A stretch of DNA of 64,000 nt, from the NCBI GenBank assembly GCA_003233305.1, contig QILI01000133.1, positions 1 to 64,000 of the forward strand, read 5' to 3'. Positions 9,773 through 20,266 of this stretch are shown piece after piece. The DNA comes from Mizugakiibacter sp. (GTDB taxonomy: Bacteria; Pseudomonadota; Gammaproteobacteria; Xanthomonadales; Rhodanobacteraceae). Every line of letters starts with the position of its first letter. Within the stretch, counting starts at the first letter, position 1. The notes under the pieces were generated by a model. The model had not been told where the DNA came from. It ran no database searches and saw only the letters and a program-made list of their open reading frames with translations. The position numbers and the translations under genes were made by a program.

Positions 9773-10129
9773 AGGATCCTTTGATAAATCTACGGCACGG
9801 CCTACTTGCTCGCTATCCAAAGTGCCTTGCATGCTGTGGCCGACTTGGGGATGGTGAATAACGGTTGCCATAACATTTACAACAAAAGCCCCATACCCTT
9901 GGTCTGGATGGCTCAGTCCAGCGACATCGTGCGGAAAGTTGTCTACACGAAACCCGCTATGAGCAAAACAGTCTAAACAGCGTGAAGCACCACACCAGGA
10001 CCCTTCATCTCGATCACTACAGCCCAGATCTTCTAACTCATTTATGGATTGAAAAATCTTAGTTGATGAGGCCGGCCTATTCTCCTGTGGAGTGAGGAAT
10101 GTGCTGAGCGGTAGTAGGGGACTTCCAGT
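9773..10129. other. 357-bp gap between convergent genes
   Basis: This lies between the ends of cysNC and mfd. A frame open from about 9789 to 9977 on the plus strand (ATG at 9852, 41 codons, then TAA) has no Shine-Dalgarno sequence and no recognisable family. It may be a decayed gene end or chance. I see no strong hairpin with a T-run. Confidence 0.4.
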
Positions 10130-13100
10130 TTAGGCGGCTTGCCGCGCTCCAAGCATAACCAGCAGTTCCCTAGCACCCTGCAGACGCTGTTCAGCGTGTT
10201 GCCAGTCGCCACGTAGGTGTAGTTTTTCCGGCCCATCAAGGCGGTAGATGGAGGGTTGGGTTTGCACCAGACGTAAAATCTGTCGTGGATCGATATCAGG
10301 ATTCTTATAGAAATGCACCCGCCCACTCTCGGGACCCAAGTCAAGTTTGCGTATTCCCAGCGCGGTGGCATCCAGCTTGAGAGTGGAGATGACGAACAGG
10401 TTTTTGAGTGGCTGGGGCAGTAGTCCGAAGCGATCGATCATCTCGATCTGTAGCTCGCGCAGGGCCTCAACATTGGTGGCACTGGCGATACGTTTGTAGA
10501 AGGTCAGTCGGGTATGGACGTCGGGTAGATAATCATCGGGAATTAGTGCGGCAACATGGAGCTCAATTTCAGTTTCATGAGGGGCATGGAGTTCGAAATT
10601 GATCACCTCTCCGCTCTTCAGAGACTGCACCGCCCGCTCAAGGAGTTGCTTATACAGGACAAAACCGATGGCTTCGATCTGTCCGGACTGTTTGTCACCA
10701 AGCAATTCGCCGGCCCCACGGATTTCCAGATCGTGCGTGGCCAAGGTGAAACCGGCGCCGAGTTCTTCGAGGGAGGCAAGTGCTTCGAGGCGTTTGCTGG
10801 CGTCAGCGGTCATTGAGCGTTTGTCAGGGATAATTAAGTAGGCATAGGCACGATGATGGGAGCGGCCGACGCGACCACGCAGCTGATGTAACTGAGCTAG
10901 GCCAAAGCGATCAGCACGGTTGATGATGATGGTATTGGCGCTCGGAATATCGATACCGGATTCGATGATAGTGGTGCAGACCAGCACATTGAAACGTTGG
11001 TAGTGAAAATCGAGCATGGCACGCTCGAGCTCTTTCTCGGGCATCTGTCCGTGGGCGATACGGATACGGGCTGCCGGCATCAGCTCGGCGAGTTCCCGTG
11101 CGGTCTTGTCAATGGTATCGACTTGATTGTGCAAAAAGTACACTTGGCCACCACGGGCCAGTTCACGTTGCAGGGCCTCACGAACCATCGCTGTTTCGTA
11201 AGGAACGATCATGGTTTTGATGGCCATGCGGTGCTCAGGCGGGGTGGCGATGATGCTCAGGTCACGCATACCGGCCAGCGCCATGTTCAGAGTGCGTGGA
11301 ATAGGTGTTGCGGTAAGAGTGAGCAGATCGACCGCCCCACGGAATTTTTTCAGTTGTTCCTTATGATGTACCCCAAAACGCTGTTCTTCATCCACGATAA
11401 CCAGCCCCAATCTAGCGAACCGAATGTCCTTCTGCAGTAGTCGATGGGTACCGATAACGATGTCTACCACACCTGAGGCCAGATGCGACAGGACCTCTTT
11501 GATTTCCTTTTTGGAACGAAATCGGGATAGTACCTCGATGCGTAAGGGCCAATCAGCAAAACGGTCACAGAAGGTTTGGTAGTGTTGCTGTGCCAGCAGG
11601 GTGGTGGGTACCAGCATGGCGACTTGGCGACCCGATATAGCCGTTACGAATGCGGCCCGTAGCGCGACTTCGGTCTTACCAAATCCTACATCGCCGCACA
11701 CTACCCGATCTGTTGGGTGAGGTGAGGACAGATCCTTAAGAACTGCTTGAATTGCCGACATTTGGTCAGGGGTTTCCTCGAACGGGAACCCGGCTGAAAA
11801 TTGAGCATACAGGGCCGTATCGATGGGAATTGAGGTGCCCTTACGGGCTGCGCGTTCAGCATGGATAGCTAGCAGTTCTGCCGCTACATCACGAATTTTT
11901 TCAGCAGCCTTACGGCGGGCTTTTTCCCAGGCATCGCCACCCAGGCGATGCAGGGGAGCCAGTTCTGGGTCGGCACCGGCATAGCGGCTGACTAGATCGA
12001 GTTGCGTTATAGGTACGTATAGGCGCGCCTCTTGGGCATATTCGATGGCTAGAAACTCCCCTGGGGTATCAGCAATTTCCAAGGTGACCAGGCCACGATA
12101 GCGCCCGACACCATGGTCAGCGTGAACGACCGGGGTGCCATCATCCAGAGCGCTGAGATCATGGATAATGGTCTCCGGATCACGCAGCGTGCCACGTTGC
12201 CGTCGCCGGTCTTGACGTACGTACTCGCTGAACAGTTCCGATTCGGTTAGTACGCATAGGTCTGCAGTACGGTGTGAGAACCCTTGGCTAAGCGGCAGAA
12301 TACCTATAAAAATATCCGTACTGGAATCCAATGACTGGATGTATTTAGGCCAGTTGGCAACCTGTTGCAGGTGCAGATCCGTACCCGCCAAGCGTTCCAG
12401 CAGAGTCTCACGACGACCTGCAGACTCGACGGCAATCAGTACGTGGCCGGGTTGCTCACCAAGCCAGTCGCTGAGTGCTGCAGCCTGGTTATCGTTGCGG
12501 GGCGGTTGGGGTCGTGGGGTAACCGGACGCAGCCCCAGGTCGGCTACGGACTCGGCCAGATTCGGAACAAGTTCGATACGTCGGCCCATATTGAGACGTT
12601 CCCGCAGATTCTGGGGGCTAAGATACAACTCGGCGGGAGGCAGAATGGGGCGTTCGATATCGTGCGCACGTTGCTCGTAGCGATCCTCGACATTGGCCCA
12701 GAACTCCTCGGCTGCCGGGGTAATGTTTTCTCCAAGTACGAACAGAGCATCTGTTTCCAGGTAATCGAACAAGGTTTCGGTCTGGGCAAAAAATAGCGGT
12801 AGGTAATACTCGATACCAGCTGGAGTGAGCCCGGCGCGTAAATCCTGGTAGACCGGGCAGTGTCGGGGATCGATAGGAAACCGTTCGCGCAGTCGTCGAC
12901 GAAAAGCATTTCGGTTTTCTTCGGTGAAGGGAAATTCCCGAGCCGGCAGGAACCGTATGTTTTGTAGCGTGTTACGCGAACGTTGCGTTTCCGGGTCGAA
13001 ACTGCGTAGAGAGTCGACTTCGTCGTCCAGAAGTTCGATACGATAAGGCTCCTTCGAGCCGCTGGGGAACAGGTCGAGCAGGGCACCTCGTACTGCAAAT

Positions 13101-13591
13101 TCACCCGGTTCGCCGACCTGCGACACGCGGCGGTATCCGGCGGCATCCAGACGCATTTGTTGCTGGTCCATATCGAATCGCTGGCCAACGTGTACCTCTA
13201 GCCCTGAGCCAACCAGATAATGCCTAGGGGCGATGCGCTGCATCAGTGTCGATACCGGCAGAATTAGAATGCCGCGACCCACACTTGGCAGCTGATGCAG
13301 CGTAGCAATACGGTTGGCAACAATTTCCGGGTGCGGGCTGACCAGATCGTATGGCAGGGTTTCCCAATCCGGAAAACCAAGTACCGGCACATCATTACTG
13401 AATACCGCCAGATCCTGCTCCAGGGTGATGGCAGCTGTAGCACTGGCGGTGACGGCAACCACCGGGTGATCGTATCGCTGGGCAGTTTCCGCCAGGACTA
13501 ATGCCAGTGCGGCACTCGGCATGGTGTACCAGCGACGCCAGCGATCGGGTCCTGAAGGGATGGGGGGATTCAATAAGGGGGTGGAGTGCAT
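10130..13591 (-). CDS. mfd: transcription-repair coupling factor
   Basis: 1153 residues from the ATG at 13591, close to the 1148 of E. coli; the ORF track starts 27 codons earlier without support. Mfd removes RNA polymerase stalled at lesions and recruits UvrA. The N-terminal UvrB-like part is followed by the RNA-polymerase-interacting domain (VHADHGVGRYRGL). The SF2 motor has Walker A GDVGFGKTEVALR near residue 630, Walker B VIVDEEQRFG, TATPIPRTLNMAL and QLRGRVGRS. The C-terminal domain ends near VMLGARQAA. The gene faces away from maf. No clear Shine-Dalgarno sequence is seen, so the start remains uncertain by some codons. Confidence 0.96.
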   Translation of the reverse strand: MHSTPLLNPPIPSGPDRWRRWYTMPSAALALVLAETAQRYDHPVVAVTASATAAITLEQDLAVFSNDVPVLGFPDWETLPYDLVSPHPEIVANRIATLHQLPSVGRGILILPVSTLMQRIAPRHYLVGSGLEVHVGQRFDMDQQQMRLDAAGYRRVSQVGEPGEFAVRGALLDLFPSGSKEPYRIELLDDEVDSLRSFDPETQRSRNTLQNIRFLPAREFPFTEENRNAFRRRLRERFPIDPRHCPVYQDLRAGLTPAGIEYYLPLFFAQTETLFDYLETDALFVLGENITPAAEEFWANVEDRYEQRAHDIERPILPPAELYLSPQNLRERLNMGRRIELVPNLAESVADLGLRPVTPRPQPPRNDNQAAALSDWLGEQPGHVLIAVESAGRRETLLERLAGTDLHLQQVANWPKYIQSLDSSTDIFIGILPLSQGFSHRTADLCVLTESELFSEYVRQDRRRQRGTLRDPETIIHDLSALDDGTPVVHADHGVGRYRGLVTLEIADTPGEFLAIEYAQEARLYVPITQLDLVSRYAGADPELAPLHRLGGDAWEKARRKAAEKIRDVAAELLAIHAERAARKGTSIPIDTALYAQFSAGFPFEETPDQMSAIQAVLKDLSSPHPTDRVVCGDVGFGKTEVALRAAFVTAISGRQVAMLVPTTLLAQQHYQTFCDRFADWPLRIEVLSRFRSKKEIKEVLSHLASGVVDIVIGTHRLLQKDIRFARLGLVIVDEEQRFGVHHKEQLKKFRGAVDLLTLTATPIPRTLNMALAGMRDLSIIATPPEHRMAIKTMIVPYETAMVREALQRELARGGQVYFLHNQVDTIDKTARELAELMPAARIRIAHGQMPEKELERAMLDFHYQRFNVLVCTTIIESGIDIPSANTIIINRADRFGLAQLHQLRGRVGRSHHRAYAYLIIPDKRSMTADASKRLEALASLEELGAGFTLATHDLEIRGAGELLGDKQSGQIEAIGFVLYKQLLERAVQSLKSGEVINFELHAPHETEIELHVAALIPDDYLPDVHTRLTFYKRIASATNVEALRELQIEMIDRFGLLPQPLKNLFVISTLKLDATALGIRKLDLGPESGRVHFYKNPDIDPRQILRLVQTQPSIYRLDGPEKLHLRGDWQHAEQRLQGARELLVMLGARQAA

Positions 13592-13869
13592 TGAAACAAC
13601 GTAAAGCCGGAACCATCGCGCATTGTAGCGGTACATCGGGTGCGTGAGGTTCAGTTTTGCTGGTTGAGCCACGAGGTTGGTCCAAGCGCACGCCGCAGTT
13701 CGCGGCGTAGGTTAGGCGCGTCGCAACCACTCATTTGTCATTCCCACACAGATGAGAATCCGCTCATTCAGGAAAGTGCAGGAGATTCGACTACCTTGCA
13801 GCACTGAAACCGGGACTTGTGCAGGGCCGGTTCGGGCTGCCAGCATGTCAGCTTCACCCGGAGTTGCCC
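13592..13869. other. mfd-maf divergent intergenic region with repeat remnant
   Basis: It contains a GC-rich hairpin CGCCGC-N5-GCGGCG (13691-13707) and, at 13737-13761, GTCATTCCCACACAG followed by GAGAATCC, a worn copy of the REP-like repeat also seen near 1235. No gene is visible. It must hold the promoters of mfd and maf, but no convincing -35/-10 pair was identified. Confidence 0.45.
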
Positions 13870-14466
13870 ATGTCGAAATTGTACCTGGCCTCGCAATCGC
13901 CACGCCGATGCGAATTACTGCAGCAGATCGGCTGTTCTTTCGAACAGCTCAAGGTGTTTGTTCCGGAGGCCCCTCGTCCGGGGGAAGCACCCAAGGATTA
14001 TGTGTTGCGGGTGGCTCGTGACAAGGCCCGGGCCGGGCTCTTATATAAGACCGGACAACGGCCTGAAAGCGTGGTCTTGGGCGCAGATACTGAGGTATTG
14101 CTGGATGGGAGCATTTTTGGCAAGCCGAGCAATGCTGAAGCGGCCACGAACATGTTGCGAAAGTTATCCGGGCGTACTCATCAGGTTCTTTCTGCCGTGT
14201 GGATGTGCTCATCCCATACCTCATTACATGCCCTCAATCGAAGCGAAGTACGTATTGCCAAGCTGGATGAGCGGGATATTGTGGCGTATGTCGATAGCGG
14301 TGAATGGCACGGTAAGGCCGGAGGTTACGCTATTCAGGGTCGGGGTGGGGCTCTAATCGAGTACCTGCAGGGAAGCTATTCCGGGGTGATGGGGCTGCCC
14401 TTGCACGAGACCTGGCACCTGCTACGGGCTTTTGCCGTACCGTGCATGGAACCGACAGTTTGCTGA
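13870..14466 (+). CDS. maf: Maf-like nucleotide pyrophosphatase
   Basis: 198 residues from the ATG at 13870, supported by GGAG seven bases upstream and by the canonical N-terminus LYLASQSPRRCELL. Maf proteins hydrolyse (d)NTPs such as dTTP and UTP or modified nucleotides. Other conserved pieces are LGADTEVLLDG, GRTHQVLSAV, and AYVDSGEWHGKAGGYAIQG, which holds the substrate-specific loop; the E. coli orthologue (YhdE) also lies just upstream of rng. The same order maf-rng-yhdP-tldD is kept here on one strand. Confidence 0.93.
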   Translation: MSKLYLASQSPRRCELLQQIGCSFEQLKVFVPEAPRPGEAPKDYVLRVARDKARAGLLYKTGQRPESVVLGADTEVLLDGSIFGKPSNAEAATNMLRKLSGRTHQVLSAVWMCSSHTSLHALNRSEVRIAKLDERDIVAYVDSGEWHGKAGGYAIQGRGGALIEYLQGSYSGVMGLPLHETWHLLRAFAVPCMEPTVC

Positions 14467-14537
14467 ATAGTGTGAACTGTCCCCCATGACAGGTTCCTAC
14501 CTACCCGGCTATAAAGCAGGTTGTACAGGAGAATTCT

Positions 14538-16004
14538 GTGAGTGAAGAGATCCTCATTAATGTTACCCCGCGCGAAACCCGTGTGGCAGTGGTTGAAAAC
14601 GGCATGTTGCAGGAGGTGCATGTAGAACGCGCATTGAAGCGTGGTTATGTCGGTAATATCTACAAAGGTCAGGTTAGCCGGATCATGCCCGGCATGCAGG
14701 CCGCGTTTGTCAATATAGGCTTAGAACGAACTGCTTTTCTGCATGCCTCCGATATCTATCGGCCGGCCGGTGCGGATGGTGACGGCAATTCTTCGGCGGT
14801 ACCCCTGATCAACTCGCTGGTCTGTGAAGGGCAGGAGATTGTGGTTCAGGTCATCAAGGACCCAATCAGTACCAAGGGTGCCCGTTTGTCCAGCCGCCTT
14901 TCAATTCCTTCACGTTATCTGGTTCTGCTGCCCTATAGCCATAACCTGGGTATCTCGACACGTATCGAGGATGAAGAAGAACGTGATCGCCTCCGTCAAG
15001 AAGTGGTCGCACTGGCCGGTGATAGCGACCTTGGCTACATCGTGCGCACCAATGCCGAAGGGCAGGGAACCCAGACACTGAATTTTGATGTGACCTATCT
15101 CGGCAAGGTCTGGCGAGTAGTCCAGGAAAATATCGCTCAGGCGGACATCGGCCAGCGGGTTTATGAGGAGCTTTCCTTGCCTCTGCGGGCGTTGCGCGAC
15201 CTATTGCATGATGGCATTGAGAAGGTTCGCGTGGACTCCCACGAGGGTTTCGATAAAGTTCAGACATTCGTGCGCAAATTCATGCCGGAACTGATAGATA
15301 GGATTGAGCACTATCCGGGAGAAAGACCCATTTTCGATCTGTATGGCGTTGAGGATGAGATCCAGCGTGCCTTGAACAAGGATGTGGCATTGAAATCCGG
15401 GGGGTATCTGGTTATTGACCAGACTGAGGCTATGACCACCATTGACGTCAATACCGGCGGTTTTCTTGGTGCCCGGAATCTGGAAGAAACCGCATATCGC
15501 ACCAATCTGGAAGCCGCTCAGGCATCGGCTAGGCAACTTCGCCTGCGCAATCTTGGTGGCATCATCATCATCGATTTTATCGATATGGCTGATCTTGAGC
15601 ACCGACGCCAGGTGTTACGGATGTTGCAAAAAACCCTTGCCGAGGACCATGCCAAAACTACGGTGTACGAGATCAGCCCACTGGGTCTGGTCGAGATGAC
15701 CCGTAAGCGCACCACGGATAGTTTGGCCCGGCAATTGTGCGAATCCTGTCCAACTTGCAATGGGCGCGGCATGTTGAAGACTGCTGAGACGGTGAACTAC
15801 GAAATTTTTCGTGAAATTACTCGGGCAGTTCGGCAGTTTGAAGCAGAAAAATTGCTGGTGCTGGCAGCGCCCAAGGTAGTGCAGCGAATGCTCGAAGATG
15901 AATCGGGGGCGATTGCCGAACTTGAACAATTTATCGACAAGAACATTCGTTTTCAGGCCGAGGAGCAATATTCGCAGGAGCAGTTCGATGTGGTACTGCT
16001 CTGA
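14538..16004 (+). CDS. rng: ribonuclease G
   Basis: 488 residues, the RNase G length, lacking the long C-terminal scaffold of RNase E. RNase G matures the 5' end of 16S rRNA and cleaves some mRNAs. It starts at GTG 14538 after CAGGAG. The N-terminal S1 domain contains GYVGNIYKGQVSRIMPGMQAAFVNIG. The catalytic core has TTIDVNTGGFLG, with the DNase I-like Asp residues, and IIIDFIDM. The zinc-link motif is CPTCNGRG. The stop is 15 bp before yhdP, which suggests co-transcription. Confidence 0.95.
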   Translation: MSEEILINVTPRETRVAVVENGMLQEVHVERALKRGYVGNIYKGQVSRIMPGMQAAFVNIGLERTAFLHASDIYRPAGADGDGNSSAVPLINSLVCEGQEIVVQVIKDPISTKGARLSSRLSIPSRYLVLLPYSHNLGISTRIEDEEERDRLRQEVVALAGDSDLGYIVRTNAEGQGTQTLNFDVTYLGKVWRVVQENIAQADIGQRVYEELSLPLRALRDLLHDGIEKVRVDSHEGFDKVQTFVRKFMPELIDRIEHYPGERPIFDLYGVEDEIQRALNKDVALKSGGYLVIDQTEAMTTIDVNTGGFLGARNLEETAYRTNLEAAQASARQLRLRNLGGIIIIDFIDMADLEHRRQVLRMLQKTLAEDHAKTTVYEISPLGLVEMTRKRTTDSLARQLCESCPTCNGRGMLKTAETVNYEIFREITRAVRQFEAEKLLVLAAPKVVQRMLEDESGAIAELEQFIDKNIRFQAEEQYSQEQFDVVLL

Positions 16005-16019
16005 CTGGAGAATGTCCCG

Positions 16020-19000
16020 GTGACAGCCCAAGCTTTTCCGAGGCGATGGATACGGCGCATACGATTTGCCCTGGGCGGCATGCTGGCAACGCTACTCATT
16101 GGTCTTGCTGCTGCCGTAGGCCTGGGACAATTGCTATTACCGTATGCAGCGGACTATCCGCAACAAGTGGCATCGATGCTTTCACGACGTTTGGGTCACC
16201 CGGTCCAATTCCAGGATATCCAGGGAACCTGGCATGCCAGCGGTCCGGAGTTAAAGCTGCGCAACCTACGTATTGAAAATAACCGCGGTGGAACCCTTTT
16301 ATACCTACAACAGGCCAGTCTGCGGTTCAATTTCGGTCTATTGTTCTGGCCGGGGCATCACTGGATCGAATTGAGCGCTAGTGGATTGAAGCTGGACTTA
16401 GTCCAGAACTCTGATGGGCGCTGGCAAATTCTCGGTTTAAATAAGGGCGGCTCCGATACCGGGATGGCTATGTATGCTTTACCAGTGGATCTGCGTCTGC
16501 GGAATCTGACCATCTCACTGCATCCACGAGGATCCGCGCCAAAGTTTTCCTTCCATGTCGAGGACGTTTTGGTAAGGGGAACCGGGGTACGGGCCCGTTT
16601 CGGTGCATTGATCCGCCGCCAGGGTGTTACGGGCTTGTTGCGAGTGGCTGGATCATTTAGTAGAAATCTACGCCAGGGTAAGCTCTATCTGTCGGGACGT
16701 AACCTTGATCTTGCCCCGTTGTTGCAAGGTTTTTCGTTGTACCACACGAGGGTCGAAAAAGGCCGTGGAGATCTGCAGGTCTGGTTTGGATGGGATGAAG
16801 GTCGTACCTGGCAGCTGTCTAGCCGCATTCGCTTACAGGATTTGGCTATGGTCGGTGCGGGTGGTAGGCGAGCGGCCATGTCTTCCCTTGATGCTGATAT
16901 CTGGTTGCAGCGTACGCAGAACGTATGGCGCTTGCGCTATGAGCCGGTTCCGGTGAGCAGCCAAGCATACAGCGGCTTGCAGGTGCTATGGCGTCACCGG
17001 GGGATGCAATTGCAGGCTCGTGGCACGATGCATGCGCTGGAAATTCAACCCCTTTTAGTACTGGCGGGTCTATTGCCTGAAGCTCCTGCCGCACTGTCAT
17101 CCTGGGTTTTCAGGGCGGTACCGCATGGTCGAGTCAGTGGCACGTTCGATTGGCGTGGCCGAAACCGTTTTCACATTGACGCACAATGGGTAAATATGGG
17201 CTGGGCGGCGGTGGGCAAATTGCCGGGGGTAGATCACCTGCAGGCCGGATTACTTGGTGATGAACAGGCCATCGCTCTGCATATTCCCAGCCAGAAGCTC
17301 AGCTTCCTTTACCCCCATATTTTCCGTACTTCCCTTGATTTCGATGCCCTGGCCGCACGCTTGGTGGCATGGCCCGGAGCTAAGGGTTGGACTATTGGAA
17401 TCCAATCCCTGAATTTTGATGCGCCGGGATTTGCGGGACGTGTTGGGGGCCGTATTTCTCTATTGCCTGATGAAGCACGACCTGATGTCGATCTGTACGC
17501 GGTGCTTGACCGCGGTAAGGTTGCTACAGCCAAGCTATTCTGGCCCATCAATGTGATGCCTCCTGCAGCGGTGTCCTGGCTGGATCGGGCCCTGGTCGCC
17601 GGAACCTTGCAGGGGGGGCGTCTGGCCTTGCGGGGGCCGCTACAGGACTGGCCGTTCAAACAGCTCCACGGTCGCTTTGATGCCACCGCCAACTTCACCA
17701 ATACCATAGTCAATTTTGATCCACACTGGCCACAGGCTGAAGCCTTGGCGGGCAATCTCGAGTTCTCCGGTGCCGGTTTAACTGTTCTGGTTGATGCGGG
17801 CCGGGTGGGGGGTAACGTATTGAGCCATGCCACGGCTCGTATTGATGATCTGGGACAGGGTAAGGCAGCCATTTCTGCAGAAGGCCAAGGGAATGTCGCC
17901 AAGCTTTATCATTTCATTCAGCAAAGTCCGATCGGTATCCCTCACCAGACGATATTGAAAGAGTTGAACGTAGCCGGTCAGGCCGCCTGGGGCTTCACTC
18001 TGGTCTTTCCACTTCATGCTATCGAGGATTTTCGTTTACAGGGACAGGCACAATTGCAGCAGGTTAGTCTGAGTGCGCCGAAATGGGACCTACAGTTGTC
18101 CTCGACCAATGGAACCCTATCTTTTGACCGGAATGGATTTTCTGCAGAGGACTTACAGACCCGCTTCCGAGACCAGCCCGGACAACTGGTCATGGCGGTA
18201 GGTAACGATACGGGCGATCCCAGTGCGCAGCTGCTGGCAACACTATCCGGGCGTTTCAGGGTATCCAGCCTGACCCATGGAATACCCATGCTGCAGCCTC
18301 TTAACCAGATACTCAAGGGGCGTGCTGGTTTTCAGATCGGTCTGAGTATTGCGGGTTCATCGGCTGCCGGTCCGGCAACGGCTACATTGCGCATTGACTC
18401 TGACCTTGCTGGTATCGGCATAGATCTTCCGGCACCACTGGACAAACCGGTGGCGGTTGCCATGCCACTGCACCTTGAAATCGGACTTCCTTATGCGGGG
18501 AGTATTTTACATGGCAGTCTGGGCAAGGATTTTCTACGTGCGCGCATACGGATACCTGTTAACAGCACCACTCCGATGGCTGCCAGCCTAGTTTTCGGAA
18601 ACGCCAGTCTTCCGCCACTCCCTGCGGCCGGGCTGCAGCTAGCAGGTACGATGGCTCGTCTGGATCTGACCGGTTGGTTTGTGAAGGCACTTGATAACCC
18701 GCCGGGTAAATCAGCTCACCTGCCAGTGAATGGGCGCATCCATACGGCCAGCGCGTTGCTCTATGGCCGTCCCTTTAAGGATTTCACCTTGACTTTGCAG
18801 ACCACCCCTACGGCCCTGAATCTCGGCGCCACTTGTCCAGCCCTACAGGGGTCGGTGCAGATTCCCCTGGGTGTGGAGTCACCATTGGTGCGGGCCAAGC
18901 TACAAAGGCTATGGTGGCCATCGGAGCCTGACAGGAGGGGAACTAAGACATCGTCACAGCTTCCAATGGCAGACCTTACACCGGCGGCACTTCCGGCCAT

Positions 19001-20012
19001 GCAGATAACGGTTGGGGATTTCCGTTTAGGTAACGCTCATTTTGGTAAAGCCATTTTTGAGAGCCGGCCTATTGCCAGCGGTATGCAGATTATCAGGCTG
19101 GATACCGATTCACCGAATATTCTCATGCGGGCCCGAGGTACCTGGACGGGATCAGGAGGACATACCAAAACGCAGATGGCTATTAATTTTCGGGCCGGAG
19201 ATTTGGGTCGTATGTTGCAGGCACTGGGTTACCCGAATCTTGTAGCGGGCGGCAAGACCACGGCCCATATCAATGGATTTTGGAGTGGGGCACCCACCAC
19301 TTTTGCACTTGACCGTATGAATGGAAATATCCAGGTGGTTTCGGATCATGGCCGCATTTTGGAAGTACGCCCAGGAGCTGGTCGTCTGCTGGGACTGTTT
19401 TCGATTGCCGAATTACCACGCCGTTTATTGCTCGATTTTGGTGACGTGTTCAGTAAAGGTTTCAGTTTCGACTCCATCCATGGTCGCTTTGTGCTTAAGG
19501 ATGGCAACGCTTACACTCATAATCTTGAGATCCGTGGCCCGGCTGCAAATATTCGTGTCCAAGGACGCACCGGCCTGCGTACCCATGATTACGATCAGAC
19601 TGTGGTAGTTCTTCCAAAATTGGGCTCAACCCTGCCCTTACTGGGTGCTGTAGCGGGAGGACCAGTAGGCGCGGCCGCCGGCTTGGTTTTTCAAGGATTA
19701 TTCGGCAAGGGGCTTGCCAGGGCCAGTGCGGCAACCTATCGAATTACTGGTTCGTGGGAAAAACCTGACATTGTTGCTATCAAGACGAACCAACAACAAA
19801 CTGCCAAAGTTGGTTCTCTATCACACCCCGTACAGGTACCGGTGCGGGTCCCGGCTCCGCCGAGTAGTACCTACCGGCTCATTGAATCACCGGCGGTGCT
19901 GAAGCGGAAACATCATCAATCCAACCCTCCGCCGTGGTTGTGGCCCGCCCGACCAGCAAGCAGCGCACCAGTGCAAGAGGCTCTGAATACACCCAACCCC
20001 TACGGTGACTAG
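16020..20012 (+). CDS. yhdP: AsmA-like envelope protein YhdP (TIGR02099 family)
   Basis: 1330 residues starting at GTG 16020 with GGAG upstream. One N-terminal membrane helix (residues about 12-38, GMLATLLIGLAAAVGLGQLL) anchors a very long periplasmic beta-rich region. YhdP belongs to the AsmA/Vps13-like bridge proteins that help move phospholipids to the outer membrane in E. coli, together with TamB and YdbH. The conserved C-terminal part includes GRLLGLFSIAELPRRLLLDF and FDSIHGRFVLKDG, followed by a proline-rich tail. It lies between rng and tldD as in E. coli. Confidence 0.92.
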   Translation: MTAQAFPRRWIRRIRFALGGMLATLLIGLAAAVGLGQLLLPYAADYPQQVASMLSRRLGHPVQFQDIQGTWHASGPELKLRNLRIENNRGGTLLYLQQASLRFNFGLLFWPGHHWIELSASGLKLDLVQNSDGRWQILGLNKGGSDTGMAMYALPVDLRLRNLTISLHPRGSAPKFSFHVEDVLVRGTGVRARFGALIRRQGVTGLLRVAGSFSRNLRQGKLYLSGRNLDLAPLLQGFSLYHTRVEKGRGDLQVWFGWDEGRTWQLSSRIRLQDLAMVGAGGRRAAMSSLDADIWLQRTQNVWRLRYEPVPVSSQAYSGLQVLWRHRGMQLQARGTMHALEIQPLLVLAGLLPEAPAALSSWVFRAVPHGRVSGTFDWRGRNRFHIDAQWVNMGWAAVGKLPGVDHLQAGLLGDEQAIALHIPSQKLSFLYPHIFRTSLDFDALAARLVAWPGAKGWTIGIQSLNFDAPGFAGRVGGRISLLPDEARPDVDLYAVLDRGKVATAKLFWPINVMPPAAVSWLDRALVAGTLQGGRLALRGPLQDWPFKQLHGRFDATANFTNTIVNFDPHWPQAEALAGNLEFSGAGLTVLVDAGRVGGNVLSHATARIDDLGQGKAAISAEGQGNVAKLYHFIQQSPIGIPHQTILKELNVAGQAAWGFTLVFPLHAIEDFRLQGQAQLQQVSLSAPKWDLQLSSTNGTLSFDRNGFSAEDLQTRFRDQPGQLVMAVGNDTGDPSAQLLATLSGRFRVSSLTHGIPMLQPLNQILKGRAGFQIGLSIAGSSAAGPATATLRIDSDLAGIGIDLPAPLDKPVAVAMPLHLEIGLPYAGSILHGSLGKDFLRARIRIPVNSTTPMAASLVFGNASLPPLPAAGLQLAGTMARLDLTGWFVKALDNPPGKSAHLPVNGRIHTASALLYGRPFKDFTLTLQTTPTALNLGATCPALQGSVQIPLGVESPLVRAKLQRLWWPSEPDRRGTKTSSQLPMADLTPAALPAMQITVGDFRLGNAHFGKAIFESRPIASGMQIIRLDTDSPNILMRARGTWTGSGGHTKTQMAINFRAGDLGRMLQALGYPNLVAGGKTTAHINGFWSGAPTTFALDRMNGNIQVVSDHGRILEVRPGAGRLLGLFSIAELPRRLLLDFGDVFSKGFSFDSIHGRFVLKDGNAYTHNLEIRGPAANIRVQGRTGLRTHDYDQTVVVLPKLGSTLPLLGAVAGGPVGAAAGLVFQGLFGKGLARASAATYRITGSWEKPDIVAIKTNQQQTAKVGSLSHPVQVPVRVPAPPSSTYRLIESPAVLKRKHHQSNPPPWLWPARPASSAPVQEALNTPNPYGD

Positions 20013-20025
20013 TAGGGGACTCTGT

Positions 20026-20151
20026 AAACCTGTTGCGTGGCCCGATTACTGCGTTGCGTCCTCGTTTACTTCTGGTCTATCCATCTGATATGTCTCAGAG
20101 ATTCTCTATGGTTAGCCTGATACTCAAACCGCTTGATACGGTTTTAGAGCT
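20026..20151 (+). repeat. dispersed intergenic repeat, copy A
   Basis: Begins AAACCTGTTGCGTGG, with CTGCGTTGCGTCCTCG, CTATCCATCTGATA and GAGATTCTCT following in order. The same series occurs at 24240-24365 and, more diverged, at about 52733-52830. All three copies start within about 20 bp of the stop codon of a plus-strand gene and have the same orientation. It ends in an imperfect hairpin around ACCGCTTGATACGGT. Confidence 0.65.
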
Positions 20152-20266
20152 ACCCTAGTGCATAGATTTCCAGAATCTGATGCGCTGTAGGTATCCCTTG
20201 CAGGTTACCAACGTCACCAGTACGTTATGAGCGTATTTTCCAAAATGCCTTGTGCAGAACTTTATT

